A DNA stretch of 64,000 nucleotides from Coprobacter secundus (GCA_000803105.1 JTDA01000011.1:1-64000), one strand, 5' to 3'. Positions 36,017 to 46,385 are shown, counted from the first letter of the stretch. The notes: generated by a model not told the origin, from the letters alone. Made by a program: numbers and translations.

Positions 36017-36057
36017 AAGACAGCCCGTCTGACCTCTAATGTCAGACGGGCTGTCTT
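36017..36057. terminator. Strong hairpin between proS and the NlpE-like gene
   Basis: A perfect 17-bp GC-rich stem (36017-36033 with 36041-36057) has a 7-nt loop. It follows proS by 20 bp and probably ends it, although the better T-tract (TTTTTATTT) is on the plus strand. Confidence 0.75.
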
Positions 36058-36076
36058 TTTATTTGTTTTCTCTATA

Positions 36077-37567
36077 TCAATATGCTCTTGCAAATAATAC
36101 CCGACGGGCAGAAGGCTTACCCGTAACCATACATTTGCCCGGTGTCAGACTTTCTTCATCGGCTTCGAACGGGATGCAACGGATGGTTGCTTTGGTATCT
36201 TCCTTGATACGCTCTTCGGTCTCGGTGGTACCATCCCAATGTGCCAAAATAAATCCACCCTCTTCTATCTTCTTCTTAAATTCGTCATATGTATCTACTT
36301 TTGTAGTATGAGCCAAACGATAATCAAGCGCCTTTTTATAAATATTAGCTTGAATGTCATCCAGAAGATTTTTTACATAGGTTTCTATATTTTCACAAGT
36401 TACGGTTTCTTTTTCGAGTGTGTCACGACGCATTACTTCCATCGTATTGTTTTCAAGGTCGCGTCCTCCCATAACCAGCCGTACGGGAACCCCCTTCAGT
36501 TCATAATCGGCAAATTTGAATCCCGGGCGCTTGTTGTCTGCATTATCGTATTTAACAGATATTCCCAATGCTTTCAATTTTGCCACGATACCGGCTACTT
36601 TTTCATCTATTTGTGCCAACTGTTCCATGTTTTTATAAATAGGAACGATTACTACCTGTATCGGGGCCAATTTTGGAGGCAGTACCAAACCATTGTCATC
36701 GGAGTGAGACATAATAAGGGCACCCATCAAGCGAGTAGATACACCCCATGATGTCGCCCAAACGTAGTCTAACTTATTATTTTTATCGACAAATTGCACA
36801 TCGAAAGCTTTTGCAAAATTCTGGCCCAAGAAATGAGATGTACCTGATTGCAGCGCCTTCCCGTCTTGCATCAGCGCTTCGATAGTATAGGTATCCAATG
36901 CTCCGGCAAAACGTTCGTTGGCCGATTTCACTCCTTTAACTACCGGTACTGCCATATATTGTTCGGCAAAATCGGCATATACATTGAGCATACGTTGTGC
37001 TTCTTCTTCTGCCTCTTCCCGAGTTGCATGAGCGGTATGCCCCTCCTGCCACAGAAATTCGGCAGTACGAAGGAAAAGACGGGTACGCATCTCCCATCTC
37101 ATTACATTGGCCCATTGGTTGCAAAGTATGGGCAGGTCGCGGTATGATTGTATCCAATTTTTATACGTACTCCATATAATTGTTTCTGATGTAGGCCGGA
37201 TAATCAGTTCTTCTTCAAGTCTCGCTGCGGGATCAACGATAACTCCCGAACCATCTTCAGCATTTTTCAGGCGATAATGTGTGACCACAGCACATTCTTT
37301 AGCAAAACCTTCGACATGCTCGGCTTCACGGCTCAGATATGATTTGGGTATCAATAACGGAAAATAAGCATTTACATGTCCTGTCTCCTTAAACATATCG
37401 TCAAGCTGACGTTGCATCTTTTCCCAAATAGCGTATCCGTAAGGTTTTATAACCATACAGCCACGTACAGCCGACTGTTCTGCCAAATCGGCCTTTACAA
37501 CCAAGTCATTATACCATTGCGAATAATTCTCGCTCCGCTTGGTAAGGTCTTTCAGTTCTTTTGCCAT
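36077..37567 (-). CDS. proS: Prolyl-tRNA synthetase, archaeal/eukaryotic type
   Basis: 496 residues, the short form without the editing insertion. Class II motif 2 appears around MRWEMRTRLFLRTAEFLWQE, with RPTSETIIWSTYKNWI before it. The anticodon-binding domain contains QVVIVPIYKN and VRLVMGGRDLENN. A zinc-binding-like C-terminal domain closes with a terminal tyrosine (RRVLFARAY), as in the archaeal-style class. It charges tRNA-Pro in the cytosol. A -7 box TAATTTTG lies at 37608-37615 on the minus strand. Confidence 0.95.
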   Translation of the reverse strand: MAKELKDLTKRSENYSQWYNDLVVKADLAEQSAVRGCMVIKPYGYAIWEKMQRQLDDMFKETGHVNAYFPLLIPKSYLSREAEHVEGFAKECAVVTHYRLKNAEDGSGVIVDPAARLEEELIIRPTSETIIWSTYKNWIQSYRDLPILCNQWANVMRWEMRTRLFLRTAEFLWQEGHTAHATREEAEEEAQRMLNVYADFAEQYMAVPVVKGVKSANERFAGALDTYTIEALMQDGKALQSGTSHFLGQNFAKAFDVQFVDKNNKLDYVWATSWGVSTRLMGALIMSHSDDNGLVLPPKLAPIQVVIVPIYKNMEQLAQIDEKVAGIVAKLKALGISVKYDNADNKRPGFKFADYELKGVPVRLVMGGRDLENNTMEVMRRDTLEKETVTCENIETYVKNLLDDIQANIYKKALDYRLAHTTKVDTYDEFKKKIEEGGFILAHWDGTTETEERIKEDTKATIRCIPFEADEESLTPGKCMVTGKPSARRVLFARAY

Positions 37568-37686
37568 TGTTATTTTATGATATTTGTATTTATTTTTTCT
37601 GAATTGACAAAATTATAAAAAAGTCAGGATTATTCGGTGATAATTCATGAATAAATAAACTCCTGGCAATTTCTTCGCTCTCAGTC

Positions 37687-39756
37687 TTACTCGCATTTTG
37701 CTTTAAAGGTAGATGCAGGCAAAGCTTCTTTGTTTATCAGATTGGCTCTTGTGAATGGTTGCCAAGCATATCTTACATATTTCGGATTTTTTACGCGCGA
37801 AGATGTAAGTCGAACCTTATCTTTTTCTATAACGGCTTTAGCGGGGTAATAAAGCCCTTCAAATTCCGCTATTTCAAAACAGGAGGGTTCTTTACCGTCT
37901 GATGTACTCAAACCATCTGCGTAATCGAATGAAATGATAATGGAAGTATGGTCTTTCTGAGCTGACCTGAACAATGGTCCGGAAGGTGTAATATTTTTGT
38001 TATAGGTTGCGCATAATGCCCACCGGCCAAGTCGCTCCCCGATTTCTTTTTTGAACCGAGGGTGTACGTCAAGCGAATCTCCGCGGTCTGAGGAGACTGC
38101 CATTCCGGTATATGGAACGGATTTCATCAATTGTAACTGACTATTGCGAAACCACGGCCACGACGGACGGTCGAGACTCGACAATTGTACAAAATAGAAA
38201 GGCATATCTTTTCTGTTCCAGTTATTCCTCCAACTGTCTACCAATAACCGGAAAAGCGTTTCATGGGTTTCAAAATTATGGGCATTTGATTCACCTTGAT
38301 ACCATATAACTCCTTGAATCGGGAATTGATACAGAGGCTTTATTCCACTTTCAAAAAGATAGCAAGGTTCGTATGGATGTCTACCCGAAATTCTTCCTTT
38401 GCTCTTCAAATTTACTCTTGCCCGATTCCTTACCCATTCTTGTATAAAATCATTGTGTAACCAATCTTTCAGGATAGGTTGAAACTTGGTCTCCAGTGTA
38501 TTGCGGTCGATCCAGGCTTCCGTAGGCGAACCACCTACGGCGTTACATATAAGACCAATCGGAATTTTCAGGCTGTCTCTAAGCATTTTTCCAAAGTAAT
38601 ATGCCACAGCCGAAAATGTCGATGTGGTTGCCGGGGATGCTTCTTCCCATCCGGTATTTCGAAAATAGAGCAAATGATTGACCGAATCTAATGCTTCTAT
38701 TGTCCAAGGTGCATCTGTAGTATTCCAGCGGCCTTTCATATTATACAAACGCAAATCGTTATCGGTGGATGACGGAATATCTTCTTTTGCAGTGATAGCC
38801 TGCTGAAGCATAAACTGCATATTGGACTGTCCGGAACAGAGCCACACTTCTCCTACCGCCACATGATGAAATATTCTTTTTTGTGTTCCGGCTTTTATGC
38901 TCAATATATAATCACTGCCGGCTTTCAAAGGCTGTAACGTAACACTCCATCTCCCTCGATTATCTGCCATGGCTATCGCTTTCTGTCCGCCTATTTCTAC
39001 AATAACTTCGGTTGCAGCGTTTGCTATCCCTTGTATTTTGAGTGGAATATTACGCTGTAATATCATATTATCGGCATATAATCCGGATAATTGCAACCCT
39101 CCATAATCACCTGTAATCGCTGAATAGACTGTCTTGGCAAGAATGCCGGCTCCTTCTGCATCCGGATGTACAGCATCGGGCAACAAATATGGATATGGAT
39201 ATAATGGCTCATGAAAGTCTATCAGTTCTGCTTCACTTACTTCAGCCACAGTCGCTATTGCTTCTTGTATTTCGTCATGCCACTTTTTTGTCCCAGATAT
39301 GAAACGTGGATGAGTGTAGGTTATGGGTGTAAGTTGCGCCAAAATGAAACGAATCTTTTTATTGCTACTTTTCAAGGAATCTATCAGGGCAAGGTAGTCT
39401 CTTACAAATTCATCCCTATAATTGGGCCAATCTCGTGGGTCGGTATCATTGATGCCTAAATGAATTACCGCTATATCGGCACCGAATGTCATTGCATCGA
39501 GAAACTCTCTTTGCTGCATGTAAGGGCGATGTCCCCGACGCAATAAGGTAGCTCCTGGTTTCCCAAAATTTTTCACAAAATAGTTATTTCCCAAAAGGTT
39601 TTGCAGTTGTACCGGATAGGAATATTTTTCCCGATCGGTAATACCTGTTCCATAGGTTATGCTGTTACCTATGCAGGCAACTTTTATTTGTTTTCGGGCA
39701 GATACTGCTTCAAATATACATATGGCTATTGTAAACAGGAGGAATCTTTTCATCAT
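37687..39756 (-). CDS. Two-domain SGNH esterase / sialate O-acetylesterase
   Basis: 689 residues with a signal peptide (MMKRFLLFTIAICIFEAVSA). The first SGNH domain has block I IGNSITYGTGITDREKY, IHLGINDTDPRDWPNY and the Asp/His block HPDAEGAG. The second is a sialate O-acetylesterase domain with LCSGQSNMQFML and IWYQGESNAHN. This pairing resembles the B. fragilis-type EstA/NanS esterases that remove acetyl groups from sialic acids of mucin before sialidase action. It is likely periplasmic or at the cell surface. No other sialic acid gene lies nearby. Confidence 0.85.
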   Translation of the reverse strand: MMKRFLLFTIAICIFEAVSARKQIKVACIGNSITYGTGITDREKYSYPVQLQNLLGNNYFVKNFGKPGATLLRRGHRPYMQQREFLDAMTFGADIAVIHLGINDTDPRDWPNYRDEFVRDYLALIDSLKSSNKKIRFILAQLTPITYTHPRFISGTKKWHDEIQEAIATVAEVSEAELIDFHEPLYPYPYLLPDAVHPDAEGAGILAKTVYSAITGDYGGLQLSGLYADNMILQRNIPLKIQGIANAATEVIVEIGGQKAIAMADNRGRWSVTLQPLKAGSDYILSIKAGTQKRIFHHVAVGEVWLCSGQSNMQFMLQQAITAKEDIPSSTDNDLRLYNMKGRWNTTDAPWTIEALDSVNHLLYFRNTGWEEASPATTSTFSAVAYYFGKMLRDSLKIPIGLICNAVGGSPTEAWIDRNTLETKFQPILKDWLHNDFIQEWVRNRARVNLKSKGRISGRHPYEPCYLFESGIKPLYQFPIQGVIWYQGESNAHNFETHETLFRLLVDSWRNNWNRKDMPFYFVQLSSLDRPSWPWFRNSQLQLMKSVPYTGMAVSSDRGDSLDVHPRFKKEIGERLGRWALCATYNKNITPSGPLFRSAQKDHTSIIISFDYADGLSTSDGKEPSCFEIAEFEGLYYPAKAVIEKDKVRLTSSRVKNPKYVRYAWQPFTRANLINKEALPASTFKAKCE

Positions 39757-39842
39757 TTTATATTTTTAACGGATATGCAATATCTTATTATAATTTGTCT
39801 AAAAATACGTAAATGATATTGTCTTGCCAAATTTCATAAAAC

Positions 39843-39880
39843 AAAATAGCAGGGATGTTCACTTACATCCCTGCTATTTT
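39843..39880 (-). terminator. Terminator of the glgA-glgP operon
   Basis: AAAATAGCAGGGATG (39843-39857) pairs perfectly with CATCCCTGCTATTTT (39866-39880). The minus strand continues GTTTTATG. Confidence 0.85.
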
Positions 39881-39912
39881 TATAATATATGTCGATATAA
39901 TCGCTACTCGAA

Positions 39913-42468
39913 TCAGAACCAACGAACGTATGCAAAATCTTGACGATGAGGCAGATCAGGATTTTTCGGGAACATACGGAACGAATATTTATAAACTCCT
40001 GAATTCTTGAGAGAATAATCGAGTTTATAATATGTTTTGGAACCTTCGTTTTTCACTATCTGGAGTTCTTGTACGATATAAGGTTTCATCACTCCGTCTT
40101 CGATAGGTGTAACTACCAGCTCGACACCGATACAGTTGGGCAAATCCTTGTGGTCGATTACAACTTCTATCGGATACTCCTGTCCTACATGCGGGCTATA
40201 GAGCAATCCTTCCGGCAGATTCACTGAAGTTATTTCGATCGAATTCCATTTAGAGGCGATGTCTTCTTTCCAAGCTGCGATTTCTTTTGCTTTAGCAAAA
40301 TTATTTGCAACAAGCAGCTTAGAACGTTTGGCTTCTTTCATATAGAACCGGTCAATATAGTCTTCGAGCATACGGGTCATCGTATAATCCGGAGCAATCT
40401 GAGCGATAGAGTTTTTGATGTATTGTATCCATTCGGGAGAATATCCTTTGCTGTTTTTTGCAAAATACAAAGGAACTATCTGATTTTCAAGCATCGAATA
40501 GATAGTAGCTGCATCTAACTGGTCTTGATGTCCCTGGTCTTGGAATGTGCGTTTGTCGGTCAATGCCCAACCTGCGCCATCTTTGTAACCTTCGTACCAC
40601 CAGCCATCGAGCACAGAGAAATTCAAAACACCGTTCATTTCGGCTTTTTCTCCGGATGTACCGGATGCTTCCAACGGGCGAGTAGGTGTGTTCAACCAGA
40701 TATCAACCCCGGAAATCAGACGCTTGGCCACTTTCATATCGTAATTTTCCAAGAAAATGATTTTTCCCAAGAACTCGGGACGGCGAGATATTTCTACAAT
40801 TTGCTTAATCAGACCTTGGCCTGCACCATCGGCAGGATGTGCCTTTCCTGAGAAAAGGAATTGTACGGGATAGTTGGGGTTATTTACGATTTTGGAAAGG
40901 CGTTCTAAATCGGTGAACAACAAATGTGCACGCTTATAGGTTGCAAAACGACGGGCAAAACCGATAAGAAGTGCATTCGGATTGATTTTTTCCAATACGG
41001 ATACAATGCGTGAAGGGTCGCCCTGATTCTTCAACCAGTTTTCACGGAAATCTTCTTTTACGAAATTGACCAGTTTATTTTTCATGGTCTGACGCATTTT
41101 CCATATTTCCTCATCGGGCACGTCATAAATTTTTTCCCAAATTTTCTTATCGGATTGGTGTTCGAATATCTCTTTACCGAGCTTCTGTGTATAAAATTCT
41201 TTCCACTCAGTTGCTGCCCATGTAGGCATGTGTACACCATTGGTCACGTAACCGACATGTAACTCGTCTGCTGCATAACCTTTCCAGATGGGCTGGAACA
41301 TATGTTGTGATACTTTACCGTGCAACCAACTCACACCATTGACTTCCTGGCAAGTATTACAAGCAAACACACTCATGGAGAATTTCTCGTTCGTACCCGG
41401 ATTTTCACGACCCATGTCCATCAAATCTTGCCAAGAGATACCTAATTTTTGAGGGAACTCTCCCATGTACTTCCCGAATAAGGATTCGTCAAAGCTGTCA
41501 TGTCCGGCAGGTACCGGAGTATGTACCGTATATAACGAGGATGCCCGTACCACCTCAAGGGCTTCCTGAAAATTAAGTTTATCATTTTGTATATAGTCTA
41601 CCAACCGCTGAATATTGATGAGCGCGGCATGGCCTTCGTTGCAGTGGTATATGTCTTTCTTTATTCCCAGACGGTTGAGCATGATAATACCCCCGATACC
41701 CAACATATATTCCTGTTTCATACGGTGTTCCCAATCGCCACCATACAACTGGTATGTAATAGGACGGTCAAATTCACTATTCTGTTCAAGGTCGGTATCC
41801 ATCAAATAAAGCTGGATGCGCCCGACATTGACTTTCCAAATATTTGCATAAATAATACGTCCCGGGAACGGTACTTCAAGTATCATCGGATGTCCATTCT
41901 CATCAAGAACTTGCTCTACGGGCAACTGGTTAAAATTCTGTGGCTCATAATTGGCCAATTGCTGCCCATCCATAGACAAAGTCTGGGTGAAGTAACCATA
42001 GCGATAAAGGAAACCTACCCCTGTCATGTCTACATTCCGGTCACTGGCTTCTTTCAGATAATCTCCCGCCAATACACCGAGTCCACCCGAATATATTTTC
42101 AGAACATTAGCCAAACCATATTCCATACTGAAATAAGCAACGGAAGGAACATCTTTTCTCTTTTCAACATCCATGTATTTTTTGAAATCGTCATAGACGT
42201 CATTGATATGGCGCATCATCGACTTGTCAGCTGCTATCTCTTCAAGGCGTTCATAGCTTATACGCTGAAGTAGGGCAACCGGGTTACCGTTTGTTGATTT
42301 CCACAATTCAGGAGAAATGGAACGGAACAATTCGATAGTATTACTATCCCATACCCAACGGATATTGCGAGCCATCTCTTCTAAACTTTTTAACTGAGCA
42401 GGTACTTGAGAATTTACTGTAATATCTCGCCAACAAGGTGCGTTAGTATTACTTACTTGTACTTTCAT
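39913..42468 (-). CDS. glgP: Alpha-glucan phosphorylase
   Basis: 851 residues. It releases glucose-1-phosphate from glycogen or malto-oligosaccharides using pyridoxal phosphate, in the cytosol. Family blocks are VAYFSMEYGLANVLKIYSGG, LGVLAGDYLKEASD, TNGVHMPTWAA, IGFARRFATYKRAHLLFTD and the PLP region LNTPTRPLEASGTSGEKAEM. This is the alpha-glucan family phosphorylase type, with an N-terminal DUF3417 domain (WVWDSNTIELFRSI). It lies 36 bp after glgA, so synthesis and breakdown genes share one transcript. Confidence 0.95.
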   Translation of the reverse strand: MKVQVSNTNAPCWRDITVNSQVPAQLKSLEEMARNIRWVWDSNTIELFRSISPELWKSTNGNPVALLQRISYERLEEIAADKSMMRHINDVYDDFKKYMDVEKRKDVPSVAYFSMEYGLANVLKIYSGGLGVLAGDYLKEASDRNVDMTGVGFLYRYGYFTQTLSMDGQQLANYEPQNFNQLPVEQVLDENGHPMILEVPFPGRIIYANIWKVNVGRIQLYLMDTDLEQNSEFDRPITYQLYGGDWEHRMKQEYMLGIGGIIMLNRLGIKKDIYHCNEGHAALINIQRLVDYIQNDKLNFQEALEVVRASSLYTVHTPVPAGHDSFDESLFGKYMGEFPQKLGISWQDLMDMGRENPGTNEKFSMSVFACNTCQEVNGVSWLHGKVSQHMFQPIWKGYAADELHVGYVTNGVHMPTWAATEWKEFYTQKLGKEIFEHQSDKKIWEKIYDVPDEEIWKMRQTMKNKLVNFVKEDFRENWLKNQGDPSRIVSVLEKINPNALLIGFARRFATYKRAHLLFTDLERLSKIVNNPNYPVQFLFSGKAHPADGAGQGLIKQIVEISRRPEFLGKIIFLENYDMKVAKRLISGVDIWLNTPTRPLEASGTSGEKAEMNGVLNFSVLDGWWYEGYKDGAGWALTDKRTFQDQGHQDQLDAATIYSMLENQIVPLYFAKNSKGYSPEWIQYIKNSIAQIAPDYTMTRMLEDYIDRFYMKEAKRSKLLVANNFAKAKEIAAWKEDIASKWNSIEITSVNLPEGLLYSPHVGQEYPIEVVIDHKDLPNCIGVELVVTPIEDGVMKPYIVQELQIVKNEGSKTYYKLDYSLKNSGVYKYSFRMFPKNPDLPHRQDFAYVRWF

Positions 42469-42504
42469 ATGCTTAATTATTAATGAATAATTCTATATAA
42501 AATG

Positions 42505-44148
42505 TCATTTTTTCTTTTGTAATGCTATATCGTATGCCTGACTGTAATAGGAAATAAAGTATTTCCACTGAGCCTTTGCGGCTGTTTTCTTTGCAGCTCC
42601 GGATATTGCCTTTCTTTCCGTATCGGTCTTGACTGATAATGAATGGACAGTCATAGCCAAACCGTCGGCAACTTCATCAAAATTGGAGTCGTTCCGATGC
42701 AATATGGCTACGCCTTTTGCTTCCAGTCCCCCTTCTCCCAACGAACCCGTCCACAATCCAAAGCCAGACAAATCGGTGGTAATAGTAGGAATGCCAAAAG
42801 CAACACTTTCGAGCGGAGTATATCCCCACGGCTCATAATATGAGGGAAATGCCGTCGCGTCGAATCCTATCAACAGATCATAGTAAGGCATGTTTACTAT
42901 GCCGTCGTCTCCCCGAAGATATGAAGGGACAAAGATAATCTTTACTTTATCGCTTGCCAGATTCTTAAATCCGCTACCATGCAACTGATTCATAATCATA
43001 TCTTCGTTATAATTATTCAACGAATGTGTAATCAGCGGATCAGGAAGAGCTGTACGGCCGAATTTTTTAGCACTCATCCTCTCTGCCAAATCTTCACGGG
43101 CGGCATTGACCCATGCCGGAACCAACACAAACGCTATAATTTCTTTTTTATTGGTACTCTGCTCCTTCAATCGTCTCAGTGATTCGATAAACAGATTTAT
43201 TCCCTTATTTTTATATTCGTACCGTCCCGAAGTTGCTATAAAAAACGCATCTTTCGAAGGTTTGTATCCTATCAGCGAGGCGGCAATTTTTATCAATTTT
43301 GCCCGAGCAGCTTCCCGCTCTTGAGTATATGCTACGCCTTTGGGAACAAAATTTTCTTCGAAACCGTTCGGAGTCACTACATCGGGAGTACGTTCCAGCA
43401 ATTGGGTACATTCTCTTGCCGTAATATCACTCACGGTTGTGAAACAGTCGGCATTGTGAGCCGCTGCCTTTTCTAAAGAATGTTTTGCTACCATATTCAA
43501 TTCACGTGCCATCTGGTCTCCATTATATGCTGCCAGATAATCATACAGGGGCTTATTATTCCCCGCGATAGACCGTCCGATAGAAGTAGCATGGGTCGTA
43601 AATATCGTCGCAACTTTGGGTAACTGATGTTTTACATACAGCAGGCCCATACCTGTAATCCACTCATCGAAATGAGCTACTACGTTGTAGTTGTCTCCAC
43701 CTATATATTTATACAGGCTTTCAATAACCCGTGCCGCCGCATATGAAAAAATACAAGATTCGTCATAATCGCCATAGGCATATAACGAATCTACTCCATA
43801 CCAATTCCACATATTCGTAAATAGCTCATTACGAACATCGAACATCCGGCTAAAGTCTACCAATATAACAACTGGTTTGCCCGGAATGTTCCATCGCCCT
43901 ACTCTCACTTGCAGATTTTCATTGGATGCCTGTATCTTCCAGTCCTTCAATAAAGAAGGACTTTCCGTAAAATAGGGAGATTCTTTGCCCTTCCACAAAT
44001 CGGGCCCGATGAAAATATTTTTGTCTTTATTTATCTTCTGTAAGGTTTTGGCTTTGGTGGACAGTACGGTATAAATACCACCTACTAAATTGCATACTTC
44101 CCAACTGACTTCAAATAAATAATCGGGAGTGAGCTGACCTTTTTCCAT
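42505..44148 (-). CDS. glgA: Glycogen synthase, eukaryote-like GT3 type
   Basis: 547 residues from the ATG at 44148, chosen because the conserved N-terminus LTPDYLFEVSWEVCNLVGGI begins there. KTLQKINKDKNIFIGPDLWK, IFTTHATSIGRS and PSYYEPWGYTPLESVAFGIP match the GT3-like glycogen synthases of Bacteroidales, related to the animal and yeast enzyme and unlike E. coli GT5 GlgA. It adds glucose from a sugar nucleotide, probably UDP-glucose, to glycogen. It is first in the operon with glgP, with a consensus promoter 44 bp before the start. Confidence 0.9.
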   Translation of the reverse strand: MEKGQLTPDYLFEVSWEVCNLVGGIYTVLSTKAKTLQKINKDKNIFIGPDLWKGKESPYFTESPSLLKDWKIQASNENLQVRVGRWNIPGKPVVILVDFSRMFDVRNELFTNMWNWYGVDSLYAYGDYDESCIFSYAAARVIESLYKYIGGDNYNVVAHFDEWITGMGLLYVKHQLPKVATIFTTHATSIGRSIAGNNKPLYDYLAAYNGDQMARELNMVAKHSLEKAAAHNADCFTTVSDITARECTQLLERTPDVVTPNGFEENFVPKGVAYTQEREAARAKLIKIAASLIGYKPSKDAFFIATSGRYEYKNKGINLFIESLRRLKEQSTNKKEIIAFVLVPAWVNAAREDLAERMSAKKFGRTALPDPLITHSLNNYNEDMIMNQLHGSGFKNLASDKVKIIFVPSYLRGDDGIVNMPYYDLLIGFDATAFPSYYEPWGYTPLESVAFGIPTITTDLSGFGLWTGSLGEGGLEAKGVAILHRNDSNFDEVADGLAMTVHSLSVKTDTERKAISGAAKKTAAKAQWKYFISYYSQAYDIALQKKK

Positions 44149-44191
44149 ATCTGAATTTATTATCAACACTTTAAGCAATTAAATTAAGGCG

Positions 44192-44223
44192 CAAATGTAC
44201 AATTAAATTTCATCTTTACCAAA
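44192..44223 (-). promoter_or_regulatory. Promoter of glgA-glgP
   Basis: On the minus strand TTTG (44220-44223), 20 bp, TACATTTG (44192-44199) is an exact consensus match. Confidence 0.8.
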
Positions 44224-44300
44224 AATAGTCTTTATTTATATATTATAAATAAAAAAAGAAAATATGGTAAAACTCTTATGCAAAAAACTTCTTTTATATA

Positions 44301-44479
44301 GTAGCCAGCCGTTTAAACTTTCCAATAAAAAATCTGTCAGGTTCTCTTTAAATTTCCTTTCGGCCCGCGTTCCCGTTTATTTTTGTCAAATCCTGCTATT
44401 CTTCTCAGGCAAATAGAGGGACAACCCCAAAAGTAATTCTCTAAGCTACCCAACCTATGCAAAATTGAAACTGGCTCTA
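44301..44479 (+). repeat. Dispersed TIR repeat, copy D
   Basis: The left end GTAGCCAGCCGTTTAAACTTTCC and right end (reverse complement GTAGAGCCAGTTTCAATTTTGC) form an imperfect inverted repeat that differs from other copies but matches within this copy. The core CCGTTTATTTTTGTCAAATC is present. It lies between the divergent glgA and 44561 genes. Confidence 0.7.
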
Positions 44480-44524
44480 CAAATCTTTTTTATTATAAAA
44501 CTTTATTCTGAAAAAGGTTTTATC

Positions 44525-44532
44525 TATATTTG
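44525..44532 (+). promoter_or_regulatory. -7 box of the 94-residue protein gene
   Basis: TATATTTG is an exact -7 match 28 bp before the ATG at 44561. A TTTA lies at the -33 position. This argues against the longer frame starting at 44465. Confidence 0.55.
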
Positions 44533-44560
44533 TAAAAGTAATCTTAAAAATAGAAAAGTC

Positions 44561-44845
44561 ATGGCTAATAAAAGACAATTGAAAAAAGAAATCAATTACA
44601 TTACCGAAGAATTAATTTCGGAATGTCTATATAATCGCTATTTTGTAACAGATTGCGATGCTCAAAAAAATGATGAAATATTGGCTAAAATCGTCTCTAT
44701 GCAGGATGAATTCCTGCGTCGGGTAAATGTAACTGACGGTAAAAATAATCCCAAAATCGTAAAAAAATATTATCAAAACCTCATTGCCAGTTTTGACAAG
44801 GGTATAGAAGAAATTATCAGCGAATTTGCTGAAATGAACAAGTAA
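44561..44845 (+). CDS. Conserved small helical protein of unknown function
   Basis: 94 residues from the ATG right after the promoter box. It has no signal peptide or membrane segment, is mostly charged and helical (RQLKKEINYITEELISECLY), and ends in FDKGIEEIISEFAEMNK. Similar small cytosolic proteins of unknown role are common in Bacteroidales, but I do not recognise a named domain. It is transcribed alone, about 200 bp before the acyltransferase gene. Confidence 0.7.
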   Translation: MANKRQLKKEINYITEELISECLYNRYFVTDCDAQKNDEILAKIVSMQDEFLRRVNVTDGKNNPKIVKKYYQNLIASFDKGIEEIISEFAEMNK

Positions 44846-45047
44846 ACAAATACAGTCACAGATAATAGAGCTTCTGTCCGGAAAATCATCGAAGTGATGT
44901 ATTTCCTCTTTTTGTTGTACAATATCTCCCAGTTCCTCTCTCATACGGGTAGAAAGAAATGGTGATATGAGCTACCGAGAGAGTGAAATACATTCTTGTG
45001 AATAAAGTCACACTTTATCGGGGCAGGATTTTAAATTCAGTTTTTTT

Positions 45048-45590
45048 ATGAAAAAGGCGTTGAGCCGGTTTATATTGAAGCTATTCGGGTGGAAAGTTGT
45101 CGTAGATGTCCCGGACCTGAAAAAATGTGTGATATGTGTTGCTCCTCATACCAGCAATTGGGACTTTATCATAGGGAAACTGGCGTATTTGTCTATAGGC
45201 AGATATGCCGGATTCATGATAAAAAAGAGTTGGTTTTTCTTTCCATTGAATTTGATATTCAAAGCGATGGGCGGTGTGCCCGTAGACAGGAAGCAACGTT
45301 CGGAACTGACCGACCAGATTGTGGAACAATTTAACTGTCGGGAACGATTCGGCATAGCAATCACTCCGGAGGCTACCCGAAAAAGAAACAACGATTGGAA
45401 GAAGGGATTCTATTTTATCGCCTTAAAAGCCAATGTACCTATTGTACTGGCCTATATAGATTATAAAAAGAAAGAAGTAGGATTGTCCAAAATTTTTATT
45501 CCGACCGGAAATTACGAGAGGGATATCGTGACTATAAAGGATTTTTATAAAGGCGTATCCGCCCGGAATCCTCAGAATTTTGGATTATAA
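45048..45590 (+). CDS. Short PlsC-family acyltransferase
   Basis: 180 residues, shorter than usual PlsC. The H(X4)D site is PHTSNWDF and the later block is GGVPVDRKQRSELTDQIVEQ. The usual FPEGT motif is ITPEATRKR, where Glu is kept. There is little N-terminal membrane anchor. The group is found in Bacteroidetes and resembles lyso-lipid acyltransferases; the acceptor is unknown. It lies 15 bp before the omega-amidase gene and is probably co-transcribed. Confidence 0.75.
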   Translation: MKKALSRFILKLFGWKVVVDVPDLKKCVICVAPHTSNWDFIIGKLAYLSIGRYAGFMIKKSWFFFPLNLIFKAMGGVPVDRKQRSELTDQIVEQFNCRERFGIAITPEATRKRNNDWKKGFYFIALKANVPIVLAYIDYKKKEVGLSKIFIPTGNYERDIVTIKDFYKGVSARNPQNFGL

Positions 45591-45605
45591 AAACACTCTT
45601 TCGGT

Positions 45606-46385
45606 ATGGATATATTGCGTGTATCATCGGTGCAATCAGATATTGTTTGGGAAAATGTTGAAGAGAATCTACACCGCAGGCAGCGGGATATAGAAAGCCT
45701 GTCGGGTAAAACTGACCTTGTCATCCTGCCGGAAATGTTTACTACGGGCTTCACGATGCATGTCGGACAATATGACCATACTATAACAGAATATACCATA
45801 GAAACGATACGGAATTGGAGTGACAGATATCGAATAGCTATTGCCGGAAGTGTCATTGCTTACGAAAATGGAGATTATTATAACAGAGGATTCTTCATCT
45901 CCCCCGACCGGGCTCCCCAATATTATGACAAAAAACATCTTTTCAGAATGGGAAGAGAAGGTGAGTTTTTTACAGCGGGAAATGAAAGGCTGATTGTACA
46001 ATATCAAGGATGGAATATGGCCCTTTTCGTCTGCTATGATTTGCGTTTTCCTGTCTGGTTGCGTAATGTGGACAATGAATATGATATCTTATTGATAGTT
46101 GCCAACTGGCCTCAATCGAGGAGCTATGCTTGGAAACAATTATTGATAGCCAGAGCTATCGAAAACAGTTGTTATGTATGCGGCGTAAACCGTATCGGTG
46201 AAGACGGTACCCAATTGAAATATTCGGGCGATTCCATGATTCTCGATATGAAGGGGTATCCACTGGTTTCTGCCCGACCGGGTGAAAATGAAATTATCAC
46301 TACTGAACTTTCTTTGTCGAAATTACAATCATACCGACAAAATTTTCCATTCTGGCGGGATAACGACAAATTTTTATTGCAGTGA
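45606..46385 (+). CDS. YafV-type omega-amidase (nitrilase superfamily)
   Basis: 259 residues, full length. The catalytic triad is visible: E43 in ILPEMFTTGF, K109 in YYDKKHLFRMG and C143 in FVCYDLRFPVW. GFTMHV after the Glu and the closing QNFPFWRDNDKF match the YafV branch, which hydrolyses alpha-ketoglutaramate or similar omega-amides, a metabolite-repair step. Cytosolic. It is co-directional with the acyltransferase gene. Confidence 0.9.
   Translation: MDILRVSSVQSDIVWENVEENLHRRQRDIESLSGKTDLVILPEMFTTGFTMHVGQYDHTITEYTIETIRNWSDRYRIAIAGSVIAYENGDYYNRGFFISPDRAPQYYDKKHLFRMGREGEFFTAGNERLIVQYQGWNMALFVCYDLRFPVWLRNVDNEYDILLIVANWPQSRSYAWKQLLIARAIENSCYVCGVNRIGEDGTQLKYSGDSMILDMKGYPLVSARPGENEIITTELSLSKLQSYRQNFPFWRDNDKFLLQ

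Noticed and set aside
41587..42273. Long plus-strand frame of 228 codons inside glgP
   Set aside because: It is antisense to strongly conserved glgP sequence and has no similarity of its own.
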